A DNA stretch of 64,000 nucleotides. It comes from UBA5232 sp035370405. Its GTDB lineage: Bacteria; Patescibacteriota; Dojkabacteria; SC72. The notes below the pieces were generated by a model. The model saw nothing but the letters and a program-made list of their open reading frames with translations. It did not search any database and had not been told where the DNA came from. Within the stretch, counting starts at the first letter, position 1; every line of letters begins with the position of its first letter. The DNA lies in contig DAOOVT010000001.1 of the NCBI GenBank assembly GCA_035370405.1, positions 1 through 64,000 on the forward strand, read 5' to 3'. The translations under genes were made by a program, and so were the position numbers. Positions 27,707-36,774 of the stretch are shown here, in pieces.

Positions 27707-29167
27707 TTAAATTCTTTTAACACTCTGACCAGAAGGTGAATCTATCACCATATACCCAAACCCTTCTATTTTTTTACGAATAGCATCCGCTTTGTCATAA
27801 TCCTTACTTAATTTAGCCTCCTGCCTCTCTTTCAACAAAGTATCCAATTCCATATTCTGTCCTTCTTTGTACTCTTCTGATCCATTCTCAATTAAACTCC
27901 CTTTGATATTAAGCCCTAAAACCCTATCAAAATCTAATATCGTTGCCAATTTATCCTTATTTTCCTCATTGGAATGTAGCATCTCATTAACAACTGCAAG
28001 AACTCCAGACATATTTAAATTATTCTCCAATTCCTTTTTAAACAAATCAACATATACTGGAATAACACTCCCTATATCATCTCCTAAATCTTTTACCTTA
28101 CTAAAAAGTGAAAGCCTAGAATTCCTTGCTCCCTCTAAAGCACTGAGTGAAAAATTAATCCTACTATGGTAATTAACAGCCATAAAAAAGTACCTAATAT
28201 CCATAGGATTATATCCTTTCTTCAAAATTTCATTCAATGTATCAGCTCCTCTACTCTTTGAAAGCTTTTCATTATCCTTATTCACAAGCCATTCATTATG
28301 AATCCAATACTTAACAACAGGATGTCCAAAAGCAGCAATATTCTGAGCTCTTTCATTAGTATGATGAACTGGAATATGATCAACACCACCAGTATGAATA
28401 TCAATATGCTCTCCAAGAACAGATGTACCCATAGCTGAACACTCAATATGCCAACCAGGAAAACCATTCCCCCACGGAGAATCCCAATTCATAATATGAT
28501 TCTTGTATCTCCCCACCCTCTTCATCCACAACACAAAATCTGCTGAATTCCTCTTCTTTGGATCAACATTTACACCCTCTCTAATCCCTTCAGCTTTCTC
28601 AGCAAGTTCCTGCCCAGTAAATATCGTATAGTCAGGAATTTTAGAAACATCGAAATACAAAGCTTGATCAGTCTCATATGTATATCCATTCCTTTCTATT
28701 TTTTCTATCATAGAAATCATCTCTCCGATATACTCAGTAGCTCTAGTCCATCCATACTTCCCGATATTTGTATGATTCATACTCTCAGAAATTTCCTCTC
28801 CACTTGGAGTAAGAATGTTCAACAATCTAAAATCATTTAGCACCGAATCTATGTACTTATTTGCAATATCTAGTGGTGCAAGCCCCTCCTTAAGAGCTTC
28901 TTTATCCATTTTCTCTTCTCCAAAATCACTACCATAATCGTTACTAGATGTCATATGCCCCACATCAGTAATATTCATAATACGCTTAACATTATACCCA
29001 CAATATACAAACGCTCTATGCAATATATCCCAATCAACATATGCCCTAATATTACCCAAATGCATATCATAATACACTGTTGGTCCACAACTATATATCT
29101 TCACCTCATGAGGATTATCCGTAATTATATCAACAACTTTTCCTTCCAAAGAAGAATACAACTTCAT
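27707..29167 (-). CDS. cysS: Cysteinyl-tRNA synthetase
   Basis: Charges tRNA-Cys. The 486-residue class I synthetase has the zinc-ligand and HIGH region KIYSCGPTVYYDMHLGNIRAYVDWD (about 24-48; the HIGH box reads HLGN), further zinc ligands in WHIECSAMG and HHTNERAQN, and the KMSKS box as KLSKSRG (about 276-282). The C-terminal helical region and final MVIDSPSGQSVKRI are typical. The stop of the upstream recR overlaps the cysS ATG, pointing to a tight operon. Confidence 0.96.
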   Translation of the reverse strand: MKLYSSLEGKVVDIITDNPHEVKIYSCGPTVYYDMHLGNIRAYVDWDILHRAFVYCGYNVKRIMNITDVGHMTSSNDYGSDFGEEKMDKEALKEGLAPLDIANKYIDSVLNDFRLLNILTPSGEEISESMNHTNIGKYGWTRATEYIGEMISMIEKIERNGYTYETDQALYFDVSKIPDYTIFTGQELAEKAEGIREGVNVDPKKRNSADFVLWMKRVGRYKNHIMNWDSPWGNGFPGWHIECSAMGTSVLGEHIDIHTGGVDHIPVHHTNERAQNIAAFGHPVVKYWIHNEWLVNKDNEKLSKSRGADTLNEILKKGYNPMDIRYFFMAVNYHSRINFSLSALEGARNSRLSLFSKVKDLGDDIGSVIPVYVDLFKKELENNLNMSGVLAVVNEMLHSNEENKDKLATILDFDRVLGLNIKGSLIENGSEEYKEGQNMELDTLLKERQEAKLSKDYDKADAIRKKIEGFGYMVIDSPSGQSVKRI

Positions 29168-29790
29168 TAAATATTCCTCCTTCCTTCTAAAGCCCTTTTT
29201 AATGTTAATCTATCAGCATATTCAAGATCAGCTCCAGTAGGTAATCCCATTGCTAACCTTGTTACTCTAACTTTATTACTCTTAACCAAATCTCCAAGCA
29301 AATCCATCACATATCCAGCAGTTGCTTCTCCTTCCAAGCTAGGATTTGTGGCAATTATCACTTCAATCTCATCCTCCTTCTCCAACAATTCCATAACCCT
29401 CCTCTTCAATTGTGGAAAACGAAGCTCCTCTGCCCCTATACCTTCTGCAGGAGAAATCACCCCTCCTAACACAAAATAAACACCATCATATATTCCAGAA
29501 TTCTCAAAAGCTACAACATCTAGAGGTTCCTCTACAACACACACTTTATTACTCTTTCTCAAAGGACTAGAACAAATATCACACACCTCCTTATCAGTCA
29601 CATTAAAACACTTAGGACAAGTTCTTACACTATTCTCCATCTCTATCAATGCATTTGCCAATTTAGAAGCATCCTTATTTGAAGATCTTAAATAGTGATA
29701 CACCATTCTCGATGCAGACTTAGGGCCAACGCCTGGAAGACGTCCAAACTCCTCTATTACTTTTTCAACACTAGAAGGTAATACTGACAT
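29167..29790 (-). CDS. recR: Recombination protein RecR
   Basis: RecR works with RecO and RecF to load RecA at gaps. The 207-residue protein has the usual length: N-terminal HhH EFGRLPGVGPKSASRMVYHYL, a four-Cys zinc finger CPKCFNVTDKEVCDIC (about 57-72), and a Toprim domain with VVEEPLDVVAFENSG and VIIATNPSLEGEATAGYVMDLL. It lies between ybaB and cysS, the common dnaX-ybaB-recR order. Confidence 0.96.
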   Translation of the reverse strand: MSVLPSSVEKVIEEFGRLPGVGPKSASRMVYHYLRSSNKDASKLANALIEMENSVRTCPKCFNVTDKEVCDICSSPLRKSNKVCVVEEPLDVVAFENSGIYDGVYFVLGGVISPAEGIGAEELRFPQLKRRVMELLEKEDEIEVIIATNPSLEGEATAGYVMDLLGDLVKSNKVRVTRLAMGLPTGADLEYADRLTLKRALEGRRNI

Positions 29791-29797
29791 ATCTTCC

Positions 29798-30088
29798 TTA
29801 CTTAAACATATTTTTCAATTGATCTATATCCATATCTTGCACCATCTCCTTTTGAAGCCTCTTCTGATAATCCTTAAACGCCTCCTTAAAACCTTTCCTT
29901 ATCTCATCTTCCATTCCAACTTCCAAATATTGCTCATCTATATGAATATCCTCCAATTCCTGAGCTCCATTCATATAGATACAAATCAAACCATTCTTCG
30001 ACTCACCCTTAATCTTCTTCTCTCTCATTTTACTTTGAAGTTTCTTAGCTTCATTTTGCATCTTTATTATCTCAACAGGATTCAACAT
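29798..30088 (-). CDS. YbaB/EbfC nucleoid-associated protein
   Basis: A 96-residue homodimeric DNA-binding protein family. The N-terminal helix NPVEIIKMQNEAKKLQSKMREKKI and the strand pattern GLICIYMNGAQELEDIHIDEQYLEVG are typical. It sits between dnaX and recR, the conserved family context. Confidence 0.9.
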   Translation of the reverse strand: MLNPVEIIKMQNEAKKLQSKMREKKIKGESKNGLICIYMNGAQELEDIHIDEQYLEVGMEDEIRKGFKEAFKDYQKRLQKEMVQDMDIDQLKNMFK

Positions 30089-30149
30089 ATCATTGAAAAT
30101 ATTAATTTATATTACTCTCCATACATTATATCAGGAAAAACAACAAAAC

Positions 30150-31709
30150 TTACACACCATCAAATATTGCTTCTATCTTCTTATTAAAATTTCTTGGACT
30201 AGGTTTAACATCTTTTTTCACATCGCTTTTTTCTGAACTTGGTAAATTCCTCAAAACAAACTCTGCATCCGATTTATCAACTGGCTTAATAGACGCATTC
30301 ACTTTACAACTAACACTACATGTTGTTCCATAGACCCTATTGAACACCTCTGATATTATATTCCTACTCTTTGGAATCTCTATCCTTTCCTTATGAAATT
30401 CAAAAGGAACCTCTAAATTAATGACACCCTTTTCAAAAGAAATTATATTTGCTCCACCAAGAAATGCGTACAAATGCCCATTATATGGTTTTATCTCCGC
30501 AATGAAAGTATCCCACTTCGCCCTAACTTCATTGACTGAAATACTACAATTATCAGAAGGCTCATGCTTCTCACTACTCTCTTTCACCTCCGTTCTTTTA
30601 ATCTTATTCTTCACATCTTTATTAATCATTGCTATATCAGTATTTACTACTGGCTTCATCATCTCTGGAATAATCATCTCCAATACCAACATTTGATTCC
30701 CCGCATACTTAATTCTATTCTCAGCCTCCAAAAACAAATTTATCAACTTGTGTACTGTATGAATATCACACTCCTCCATAAACCTATATTCCTTCCTCAT
30801 GCTCCCCCTTATCTTCTCGGAAAGAATCTCTTGAAGTATATCCAAAACATACTCTGTAAATTGTTGCAAATTTGTTCCCGACTCCTCCAAAGAATTCAAA
30901 ATATCTAGACATTTGGAACCATTTCCCTCAATCAAATATTTTAGCAAAAGCATTACCTTTTCAGACTCAGGTAATCCCAAAACTTTCCTAACCTCCTCGA
31001 TTGTTATTTCATTATCTTTAACATCCTGCCCACTATATACAACATCCAAAATAGACAAAGCATCTCTATAACTGCCTTCAGCTTTTCTAACTATTATATC
31101 CACAGCTTCATCAGGCATCAAAATTTTTTCACTTTTCAAAACCTTTTTTATTAAATTCCTAACCTCTTCATCAGTACCAAGTCTAAAATCATACCTCTGA
31201 CACCTCGACAATATTGTTGGAGGAAGCTTATATACATCTGTAGTAGCCAATATGAAAACTACATGAGCAGGTGGCTCCTCTAAAGTCTTAAGAAGAGCAT
31301 TAAAAGCCTCTGTTGTAAGCATATGGACTTCATCTATTATATATACCTTATACTTTCCTTCAGATGGTGAAAATTCTATCTTCTCTTTTAACTCTCGTAT
31401 CTGATCAATCCCTCTATTTGAAGCTGCATCTATTTCAATTAAATCCAAAAACCTTCCATCTGTTATACTCCTACAATTCTCGCATTCATTACATGGATTA
31501 CCATCTCTCTGAGGATTAAGACAATTTATTGCTTTCGCTAAAATTCTTGCTGTAGAAGTTTTCCCAGTCCCTCTAGAACCAACAAATAGATAAGCTTGAG
31601 CTATCTTATTCTTTCTTACAGCATTCTTAAGAAGCCTTACAACATTCTCTTGCCCATACAATTCATCAAAATTTTGAGCTCTGTATTTTTGGTATAAAAC
31701 AGAAGACAT
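30150..31709 (-). CDS. dnaX: DNA polymerase III subunit gamma/tau
   Basis: Clamp-loader ATPase of the replisome. The 519-residue protein has Walker A VGSRGTGKTSTARILAKAINC (about 43-63), a zinc module with Cys at about 63 and in CNECENC, Walker B VYIIDEVHMLT, the SRC sensor motif PTILSRCQRYDF and a gamma/tau domain III. The C-terminal 150 residues have a tau-like domain (about 395-470). I see no evidence for a gamma-making frameshift. A TATATA a few bases before the ATG on the minus strand hints at a very short leader. Confidence 0.95.
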   Translation of the reverse strand: MSSVLYQKYRAQNFDELYGQENVVRLLKNAVRKNKIAQAYLFVGSRGTGKTSTARILAKAINCLNPQRDGNPCNECENCRSITDGRFLDLIEIDAASNRGIDQIRELKEKIEFSPSEGKYKVYIIDEVHMLTTEAFNALLKTLEEPPAHVVFILATTDVYKLPPTILSRCQRYDFRLGTDEEVRNLIKKVLKSEKILMPDEAVDIIVRKAEGSYRDALSILDVVYSGQDVKDNEITIEEVRKVLGLPESEKVMLLLKYLIEGNGSKCLDILNSLEESGTNLQQFTEYVLDILQEILSEKIRGSMRKEYRFMEECDIHTVHKLINLFLEAENRIKYAGNQMLVLEMIIPEMMKPVVNTDIAMINKDVKNKIKRTEVKESSEKHEPSDNCSISVNEVRAKWDTFIAEIKPYNGHLYAFLGGANIISFEKGVINLEVPFEFHKERIEIPKSRNIISEVFNRVYGTTCSVSCKVNASIKPVDKSDAEFVLRNLPSSEKSDVKKDVKPSPRNFNKKIEAIFDGV

Positions 31710-31754
31710 GATGTGTATATACTAAACGAACCGAAACCATTTGCCAAGTGAACT

Positions 31755-34178
31755 TTATTTACTCACAGGCTTTAGCCTTGATACTGCCTCATTAAGCATC
31801 TCTGTATACAGACCATAACCAACCGAATTAATAGCCCCTGACTGATTCCTCCCTAAAATATCACCCGCTCCTCTGATTTCTAAATCTTTATTTGAAAGCA
31901 AGAAACCAGATCCAAGCTCCTGCGAATTTCTTATCGCATCAAGCCTCAACCTTGCATTCCCCTTTAATTTCTCATAGTAGAAATAAGCATATGCTTGAAC
32001 TTTAGATCTTCCTATCCTTCCTCTTATCTGATATGCCTGAGAAAGCCCTAACATTGTCATATCGTCTACTATTAAAGTATTAACATTTGGAATATCTAAC
32101 CCATTCTCTATTATCGTAGTACAAAGCAAAATATCTATATCTCCATCAATAAACTGGGTCATTACATCAGATAAATTTTGTACACTCATTTGCCCATGAG
32201 CAATAGCCACCTTATGATGAGGGAACATTTTAATCAATTCGTTATACACATACTCTATAGTTCCAATCCTATTATGCAAAAAATACACTTGCCCACCTCT
32301 TTTCAATTCAAATTCAATTGCATTTTTAACACTTTCCCAATTGAATTTTTCGAACCTGTTAATTATTTCCAACCTACCAAGAGGAGGTGTTGCCAATACA
32401 GAAATATCCCGAATTCCAAGAAGTGCCATATTCAAAGTCCTTGGAATTGGTGTAGCAGTTAATGATAATACATTACACATAATCCTCTTTGACTTAATTT
32501 TTTCTTTCTGCTTAACTCCAAATTTCTGCTCTTCATCAACAATTAATAATCCTAAATTTTTGAAATCTACAGAATCATCTAAAAGACTATGCGTCCCTAC
32601 CACAATATCAATCACCCCATCTTTCAAATCATTCAAAACTTTAGACCTCTCCTTTGATCGTACAAATCTAGACAAACAAGCTATTTTAAATGGATAATTT
32701 TTAAATCTATCCTGCAAAGTTCGATAATGCTGTTGCGTCAATATCGTAGTAGGGGCCAAAAAAACAACCTGATATCCAGCATTTACAGCTGCAAATATGG
32801 CACGCATTGCAATTTCTGTCTTCCCATAGCCTACATCTCCTACAAGAAGTCTATCCATAGGCTTACTTCTTTGAAAATCAGAAACTATGTGCATAGTTGC
32901 TAAAATCTGATCATCGGTATCTTCAAATCTAAACTGCTTTACAAACAAATTCAACTCCTCTATATCACTTTTATCCTTAATAACTGGTTCAACTTTTTGT
33001 GTCTCCCTGAGAGAATATAGCTGAAGCAATTCTCTAGCAACTTCTTCTGCTCTCTCCTTTGCCTTTTTAGAAATTCTTCGCCATAACCCACTATTCAAAC
33101 CTGTAAGAATTGGCTTTCCTCTACCTGCTCCAATATATTTGGTAATTTTCCCAGATGCACTTGGAGGAACAAAAAGTCTATCTTCACCAGCATAAGCTAT
33201 TTCTAAATAATATCTAGAATCCCTTTCTTTTATTCCAACATATTTACCAATTCCATGATCCTTATGTACAACATAATCACCTGGAACTATTTTCTTTAAA
33301 ATTTCAGCCGTAGATAAATCCGTCGTATTTTTGAAATCTTCAAAATCAGATAAATCTATCTCTCCTGCGACCTCTCTATCCGTTAAAACTACAATTTTGG
33401 ATATTCCAGAAACAAAGCCTTCACTAATGTTATGTTGCTCTGAATCTTTTCTTAAAATCACTTCATCTATGCATGACTCTTCATATTCATAATTATCTGT
33501 GTTGCTTGTAAAATAAACAATCTTGTACCCACGTGTTTTGTAATTTTGAATGATTTTCCAAATATTTTTAGGAGAATAATAGCTTTGAGCACCAGGTATT
33601 TTGTCTATTTTTAAATTGATACTTTTTGATTGGTCTTCTTCATCTTTTGCGATGTATATACGGATATAATCATTGTGTTCATCATTTCCTATGACTACAG
33701 AAGAGCAATTATCTAGGAATAGTTTTCTTTTCAATTCCCCGATTTTTTTCCTGCTAAGGACCTCTATGATGTCCATGGTTTCAATATTTTTGCCCAAGAG
33801 TGAGAATCTGATTAAATTATCAGAATTGAATGGCCAGATTACTATAACATCTCCTAGTATGGATATTTCGCCTTCATTCCATACTCTTTCTACTCTTTGA
33901 TATCCTAGCTTTATGAAGTCATCGAGAATGAATTTATCCCCTACACTTAAAAGCAATTGAGAGGTTTGTGGATTTTCCAAGTTATTACTGCTTGATTCCA
34001 AAATCCACACATTTTTGTTTAAGATTTCACCAAGAAGTTCGGAGGCAAGTTGATAGAAGTCGGGATCAATCCCCGAAATTTTCTTAAGCGAGAGAATGTC
34101 CTCCGCTAAATGTTGGTATCCCTCGGCAAGCGACTTCAATAGCAATTTATATCCTGTATTAATACTTTCCACAGGCAT
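31755..34178 (-). CDS. mfd: Transcription-repair coupling factor Mfd, short form
   Basis: Mfd removes stalled RNA polymerase and recruits UvrA. This copy has 807 residues against about 1150 in E. coli. The RNA polymerase-interacting domain is present (GDYVVHKDHGIGKYVGI, about 298-314), followed by the RecG-like translocase with Walker A GDVGYGKTEIAMRAIF, DEEQ box IVDEEQKFGVKQKEK, TATPIPRTL, and motif VI QIRGRIGRSKVQAYAYF. The protein ends just after the translocation motif GAGDILGRNQSGAINSVGYGLYTEML, so the autoinhibitory C-terminal D7 domain is missing, and the N-terminal UvrB-homology region looks reduced. This may give a constitutively active motor. Confidence 0.9.
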   Translation of the reverse strand: MPVESINTGYKLLLKSLAEGYQHLAEDILSLKKISGIDPDFYQLASELLGEILNKNVWILESSSNNLENPQTSQLLLSVGDKFILDDFIKLGYQRVERVWNEGEISILGDVIVIWPFNSDNLIRFSLLGKNIETMDIIEVLSRKKIGELKRKLFLDNCSSVVIGNDEHNDYIRIYIAKDEEDQSKSINLKIDKIPGAQSYYSPKNIWKIIQNYKTRGYKIVYFTSNTDNYEYEESCIDEVILRKDSEQHNISEGFVSGISKIVVLTDREVAGEIDLSDFEDFKNTTDLSTAEILKKIVPGDYVVHKDHGIGKYVGIKERDSRYYLEIAYAGEDRLFVPPSASGKITKYIGAGRGKPILTGLNSGLWRRISKKAKERAEEVARELLQLYSLRETQKVEPVIKDKSDIEELNLFVKQFRFEDTDDQILATMHIVSDFQRSKPMDRLLVGDVGYGKTEIAMRAIFAAVNAGYQVVFLAPTTILTQQHYRTLQDRFKNYPFKIACLSRFVRSKERSKVLNDLKDGVIDIVVGTHSLLDDSVDFKNLGLLIVDEEQKFGVKQKEKIKSKRIMCNVLSLTATPIPRTLNMALLGIRDISVLATPPLGRLEIINRFEKFNWESVKNAIEFELKRGGQVYFLHNRIGTIEYVYNELIKMFPHHKVAIAHGQMSVQNLSDVMTQFIDGDIDILLCTTIIENGLDIPNVNTLIVDDMTMLGLSQAYQIRGRIGRSKVQAYAYFYYEKLKGNARLRLDAIRNSQELGSGFLLSNKDLEIRGAGDILGRNQSGAINSVGYGLYTEMLNEAVSRLKPVSK

Positions 34179-34193
34179 ATTTTATCACACTCA

Positions 34194-34215
34194 AGGTTCT
34201 ACCTGGGTATAACAA
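34194..34215. promoter_or_regulatory. Operator-like palindrome A (mfd side)
   Basis: Reads AGGTT, two bases, ACCTGGGT, two bases, AACAA. It matches the reverse complement of palindrome C at 17 of 22 positions. It lies just upstream of the mfd ATG and overlaps a possible minus-strand -10 (TTATAC, about 34207-34212), a repressor-like position. Confidence 0.5.
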
Positions 34216-34333
34216 GAGTTTAGTTATTGCGAATGTAAAGAGGTTTTCGCAATATTCGAACTCCAAAATGTTCGAGGTGAAAAATGAATAATCCATATCT
34301 TTTTCCTTTTAGAACGGCTTTATTTCCTCTTTT

Positions 34334-34355
34334 AGGGTGAGCCTAGGTTCACCCT
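34334..34355. promoter_or_regulatory. Operator-like palindrome B (middle)
   Basis: AGGGTGA and TCACCCT form perfect 7-bp arms around a GCCTAGGT core. It shares length, CCTAGG centre and outer AGG/CCT with palindromes A and C (16 of 22 positions against C). Confidence 0.5.
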
Positions 34356-34486
34356 TTACATTAAGTTTTTCCTATTCCCACACAATTTTTTCTAAAAATT
34401 ACTTTGATTTTTTCCTGTTTTTGTGCACCTCCTACTAGCATCAATAATACTTATATGTAGGCATATTTACACATATTATTAGCTTT

Positions 34487-34508
34487 AGGTTGGACCTAGG
34501 TAGAACCT
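34487..34508. promoter_or_regulatory. Operator-like palindrome C (YdjM side)
   Basis: AGGTT and AACCT arms lie symmetrically around ACCTAGGT with two free bases on each side, an 18-of-22 perfect palindrome. It covers the -35 position of the plus-strand promoter whose -10 is at 34533. Confidence 0.55.
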
Positions 34509-34532
34509 GGCCTAAATTGTAGCGAACTGTAG

Positions 34533-34538
34533 TATAAT
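34533..34538 (+). promoter_or_regulatory. -10 of the YdjM-like gene
   Basis: A perfect TATAAT, 34 nt before the ATG at 34573. No -35 match is present at the right distance; that position borders palindrome C, so activation or repression through it is plausible. Confidence 0.55.
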
Positions 34539-34572
34539 GATCTATTAATTTAAAACCATTCAGTCTTCATCA

Positions 34573-35772
34573 ATGATTATCGCACACGCGCCGATAGCTT
34601 ACATATCAAACCAAATCATCCAGAAAAAAAGGATACGATCCTTAAAAACTCAGGAGCAATATATTATCTCTCTTCTCTCTTTATTTTTTGGGATATTACC
34701 TGATTTCGATTTTTTTCTAGCGTTACTTCTAAATATTCCAACTTATCAGCACCACCAAATGCTCACTCATTTCCCTATTCTCTATATATCATTATGGATT
34801 CTTCTCAAACTTTTTACGAAGCCAATATTTAACATAATCAACAAAAAGAATCAGAATGCCATTTCTCTCAATTTTTTGAATATAATTGCAGATACATTTC
34901 TAATTTCTACCATGTCACATTTACTTACAGATACTAGCATAGCATTTCTATATCCTTTCTTAGACATTAAATTTGGCATACTTGACTTAGTCAACATAGA
35001 AAATCTCTTCATCCCATACATTCTTTCTCCCCTATTCGCACTAGAAATCCTTGCAATTTTTGTATTCATTACAATGATTTACAAAAAAATCCTGAAAACT
35101 AATCGTTTTGTGAATGTAGTTTTAAAGGTATTCACTTGCATTTCCATCGTTTTCTTCATATTTATGATGATAGTATCTCAGTACACATACAATAATACAC
35201 AGATGAAAGATGCTAACAACGATATAGATTATGATAAATTAATAGATTCGGAGGATATGGATATCGGGAATGATGGAAAAAACAACCTGTTAAAAGCCGA
35301 TCCTGTCAATATATCTGATTGTGCACTAAATATTGTAAATTCGCATAAATGGACAAATAATCCAAAAACTCATTATTTCTTTGGAGGATTTGATGCATAT
35401 AGATTGATATCTCAAACATATTTTGATGCTCATCTTCCTATGGAGCCAGTACTTAATGACTATATTGTAAAAAGTAGTGATAACAAAGGATATCCTCCGA
35501 AGAATACTAATTATGTAACTACACTATTCAATTATTTCCAGAGTCAGGATAATTTAATTGAATTGAATACTGAGCAATCAGTTGGACTTCCTTATGGCAA
35601 ATTAATATTTATCCAAGAAAATTCAGGAACTATTATTAATGTAGGAATTACACTTGAAGGTAATAATATAGCTATTGTCCTTCCTGATGACAAGGTATTA
35701 CAAATGCACGGATACAACATACTTCTTGAAATGTACGCTAAAGAGGACAACAAAATCTATATTCAAAAATAA
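34573..35772 (+). CDS. YdjM-like (PF04307) membrane-bound metal-dependent hydrolase
   Basis: The N-terminal 215 residues hold about five transmembrane helices with family metal-ligand motifs: IIAHAPIAYI (His near the start), GILPDFDFF (about 46-54), HHQMLTHFP (about 67-75) and SHLLTDTSI (about 120-128). This matches the LexA-binding inner-membrane putative hydrolase family. The C-terminal 185 residues are extracytoplasmic and unlike the family core. E. coli ydjM is SOS-regulated, which makes the palindromes upstream, shared with the repair gene mfd, worth noting. Its biochemical reaction is unknown. Confidence 0.75.
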   Translation: MIIAHAPIAYISNQIIQKKRIRSLKTQEQYIISLLSLFFGILPDFDFFLALLLNIPTYQHHQMLTHFPILYISLWILLKLFTKPIFNIINKKNQNAISLNFLNIIADTFLISTMSHLLTDTSIAFLYPFLDIKFGILDLVNIENLFIPYILSPLFALEILAIFVFITMIYKKILKTNRFVNVVLKVFTCISIVFFIFMMIVSQYTYNNTQMKDANNDIDYDKLIDSEDMDIGNDGKNNLLKADPVNISDCALNIVNSHKWTNNPKTHYFFGGFDAYRLISQTYFDAHLPMEPVLNDYIVKSSDNKGYPPKNTNYVTTLFNYFQSQDNLIELNTEQSVGLPYGKLIFIQENSGTIINVGITLEGNNIAIVLPDDKVLQMHGYNILLEMYAKEDNKIYIQK

Positions 35773-36336
35773 TTAGCTTAGTATTAAAGGTATTATACTC
35801 TCGATTGTTTTTTCAATTACATTATCTAGGATTTTTCTCTCTTCCTCTGTAAAATTCATTAGCACAAAATCTTCTCCATTAATTTCATCATCAATCCTAC
35901 TTTCAATTCCAATCCTAATGCTAGTAAATTCATCCGTTTTAAGCCTGTTAATTATATCATTAACACCATTATGCCCATGAGGACCTTTTCCTACTTGGAT
36001 CTTAGATTTTCCAAGCTCTATATCTAAATCATCATGTATCAGCATAAAATTATTCTTCAAATCTAGGACTTTATGAATTTTAATTAACTTCAAAACTGCA
36101 CTACCAGAATTGTTCATATATGTTTGAGGCTTTTGCAATATCGCTTTCACTTCACTTCCCAACTTTAAAAAAGAAGTTTCAGAATTAGAAAATTTATCCT
36201 GCTTCCATTCTGTCATGTAAAATTCATTTAGACTATTTAGCCTTTCATACAAAGAGTCTATGCAGATAAATCCTGCATTATGTCTTGTGTTTTTGTATTT
36301 TTCTCCCGGATTTCCCAACCCCGTTATTAATTTCAT
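35773..36336 (-). CDS. pth: Peptidyl-tRNA hydrolase
   Basis: Releases tRNA from peptidyl-tRNA drop-off products. The 187-residue protein opens KLITGLGNPGEKYKNTRHNAGFICID with Asn and catalytic His (H20) in place, followed by KPQTYMNNSGSAV, LIHDDLDIELGK and GKGPHGHNGVNDI. Its start lies inside the 3' end of ybeY (59-bp overlap), an unusually long overlap between two essential-type genes, both in frames supported by family motifs. Confidence 0.96.
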   Translation of the reverse strand: MKLITGLGNPGEKYKNTRHNAGFICIDSLYERLNSLNEFYMTEWKQDKFSNSETSFLKLGSEVKAILQKPQTYMNNSGSAVLKLIKIHKVLDLKNNFMLIHDDLDIELGKSKIQVGKGPHGHNGVNDIINRLKTDEFTSIRIGIESRIDDEINGEDFVLMNFTEEERKILDNVIEKTIESIIPLILS

Positions 36337-36766
36337 TTTGTATATTTTGTAATATATTTTCTTGCATTACAAACATTTCTTCTAATTCCACACTTCTTTC
36401 ATCGAACCCATCATTATGATTATATCCTGAAATATGGAGAATTCCATGAATAATATTGCGTAGAATTTCATCTTCAAAATTTTTCTCTCCAATATTTGCA
36501 TACACAAATTCAGGGCATACATATACTTCCGCAGGAAGTCCCTGTCCATAAGGGTCAAAAGATAACACATCTGTAACACAATCTTGTTTCCTAAACTGTT
36601 TGTTAAGCCCCTTTATATACTCAGAACTAACAAATATGATATTCACACAGGAAATATTTTGTACATCAAAATTCTTCTCTAACAAAAGGCTTAAATTATC
36701 CTTTGAAAATCCAACAATATTTGATACTCTTAGCAATTCTTGCCAATTGAAAATCTTTACTTCCAT
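36278..36766 (-). CDS. ybeY: Endoribonuclease YbeY
   Basis: A zinc metalloprotein needed for 16S rRNA 3' maturation and ribosome quality control. The 162-residue protein has DCVTDVLSFDPYG (about 61-73) and the zinc signature HGILHISGYNHN (about 107-118; His, His, His). The C-terminal 20 residues overlap the pth start region. It lies 8 bp after yqeY. Confidence 0.93.
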   Translation of the reverse strand: MEVKIFNWQELLRVSNIVGFSKDNLSLLLEKNFDVQNISCVNIIFVSSEYIKGLNKQFRKQDCVTDVLSFDPYGQGLPAEVYVCPEFVYANIGEKNFEDEILRNIIHGILHISGYNHNDGFDERSVELEEMFVMQENILQNIQNEINNGVGKSGRKIQKHKT

Positions 36767-36774
36767 ACTATTCG

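Larger units (their letters stand above)
34179..34572. other. 394-bp control region between mfd and the YdjM-like gene
   Basis: No convincing protein gene. It holds three related 22-bp palindromes (34194-34215, 34334-34355, 34487-34508), a 7-bp inverted repeat TTGCGAA/TTCGCAA (34227-34252), CGAAC/GTTCG arms eight bases apart (34257-34274), and a -10 at 34533. A possible 18-codon ATG frame with GAGGTG upstream (34284-34340, plus strand) also lies here, but there is little else to support it. Confidence 0.6.
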
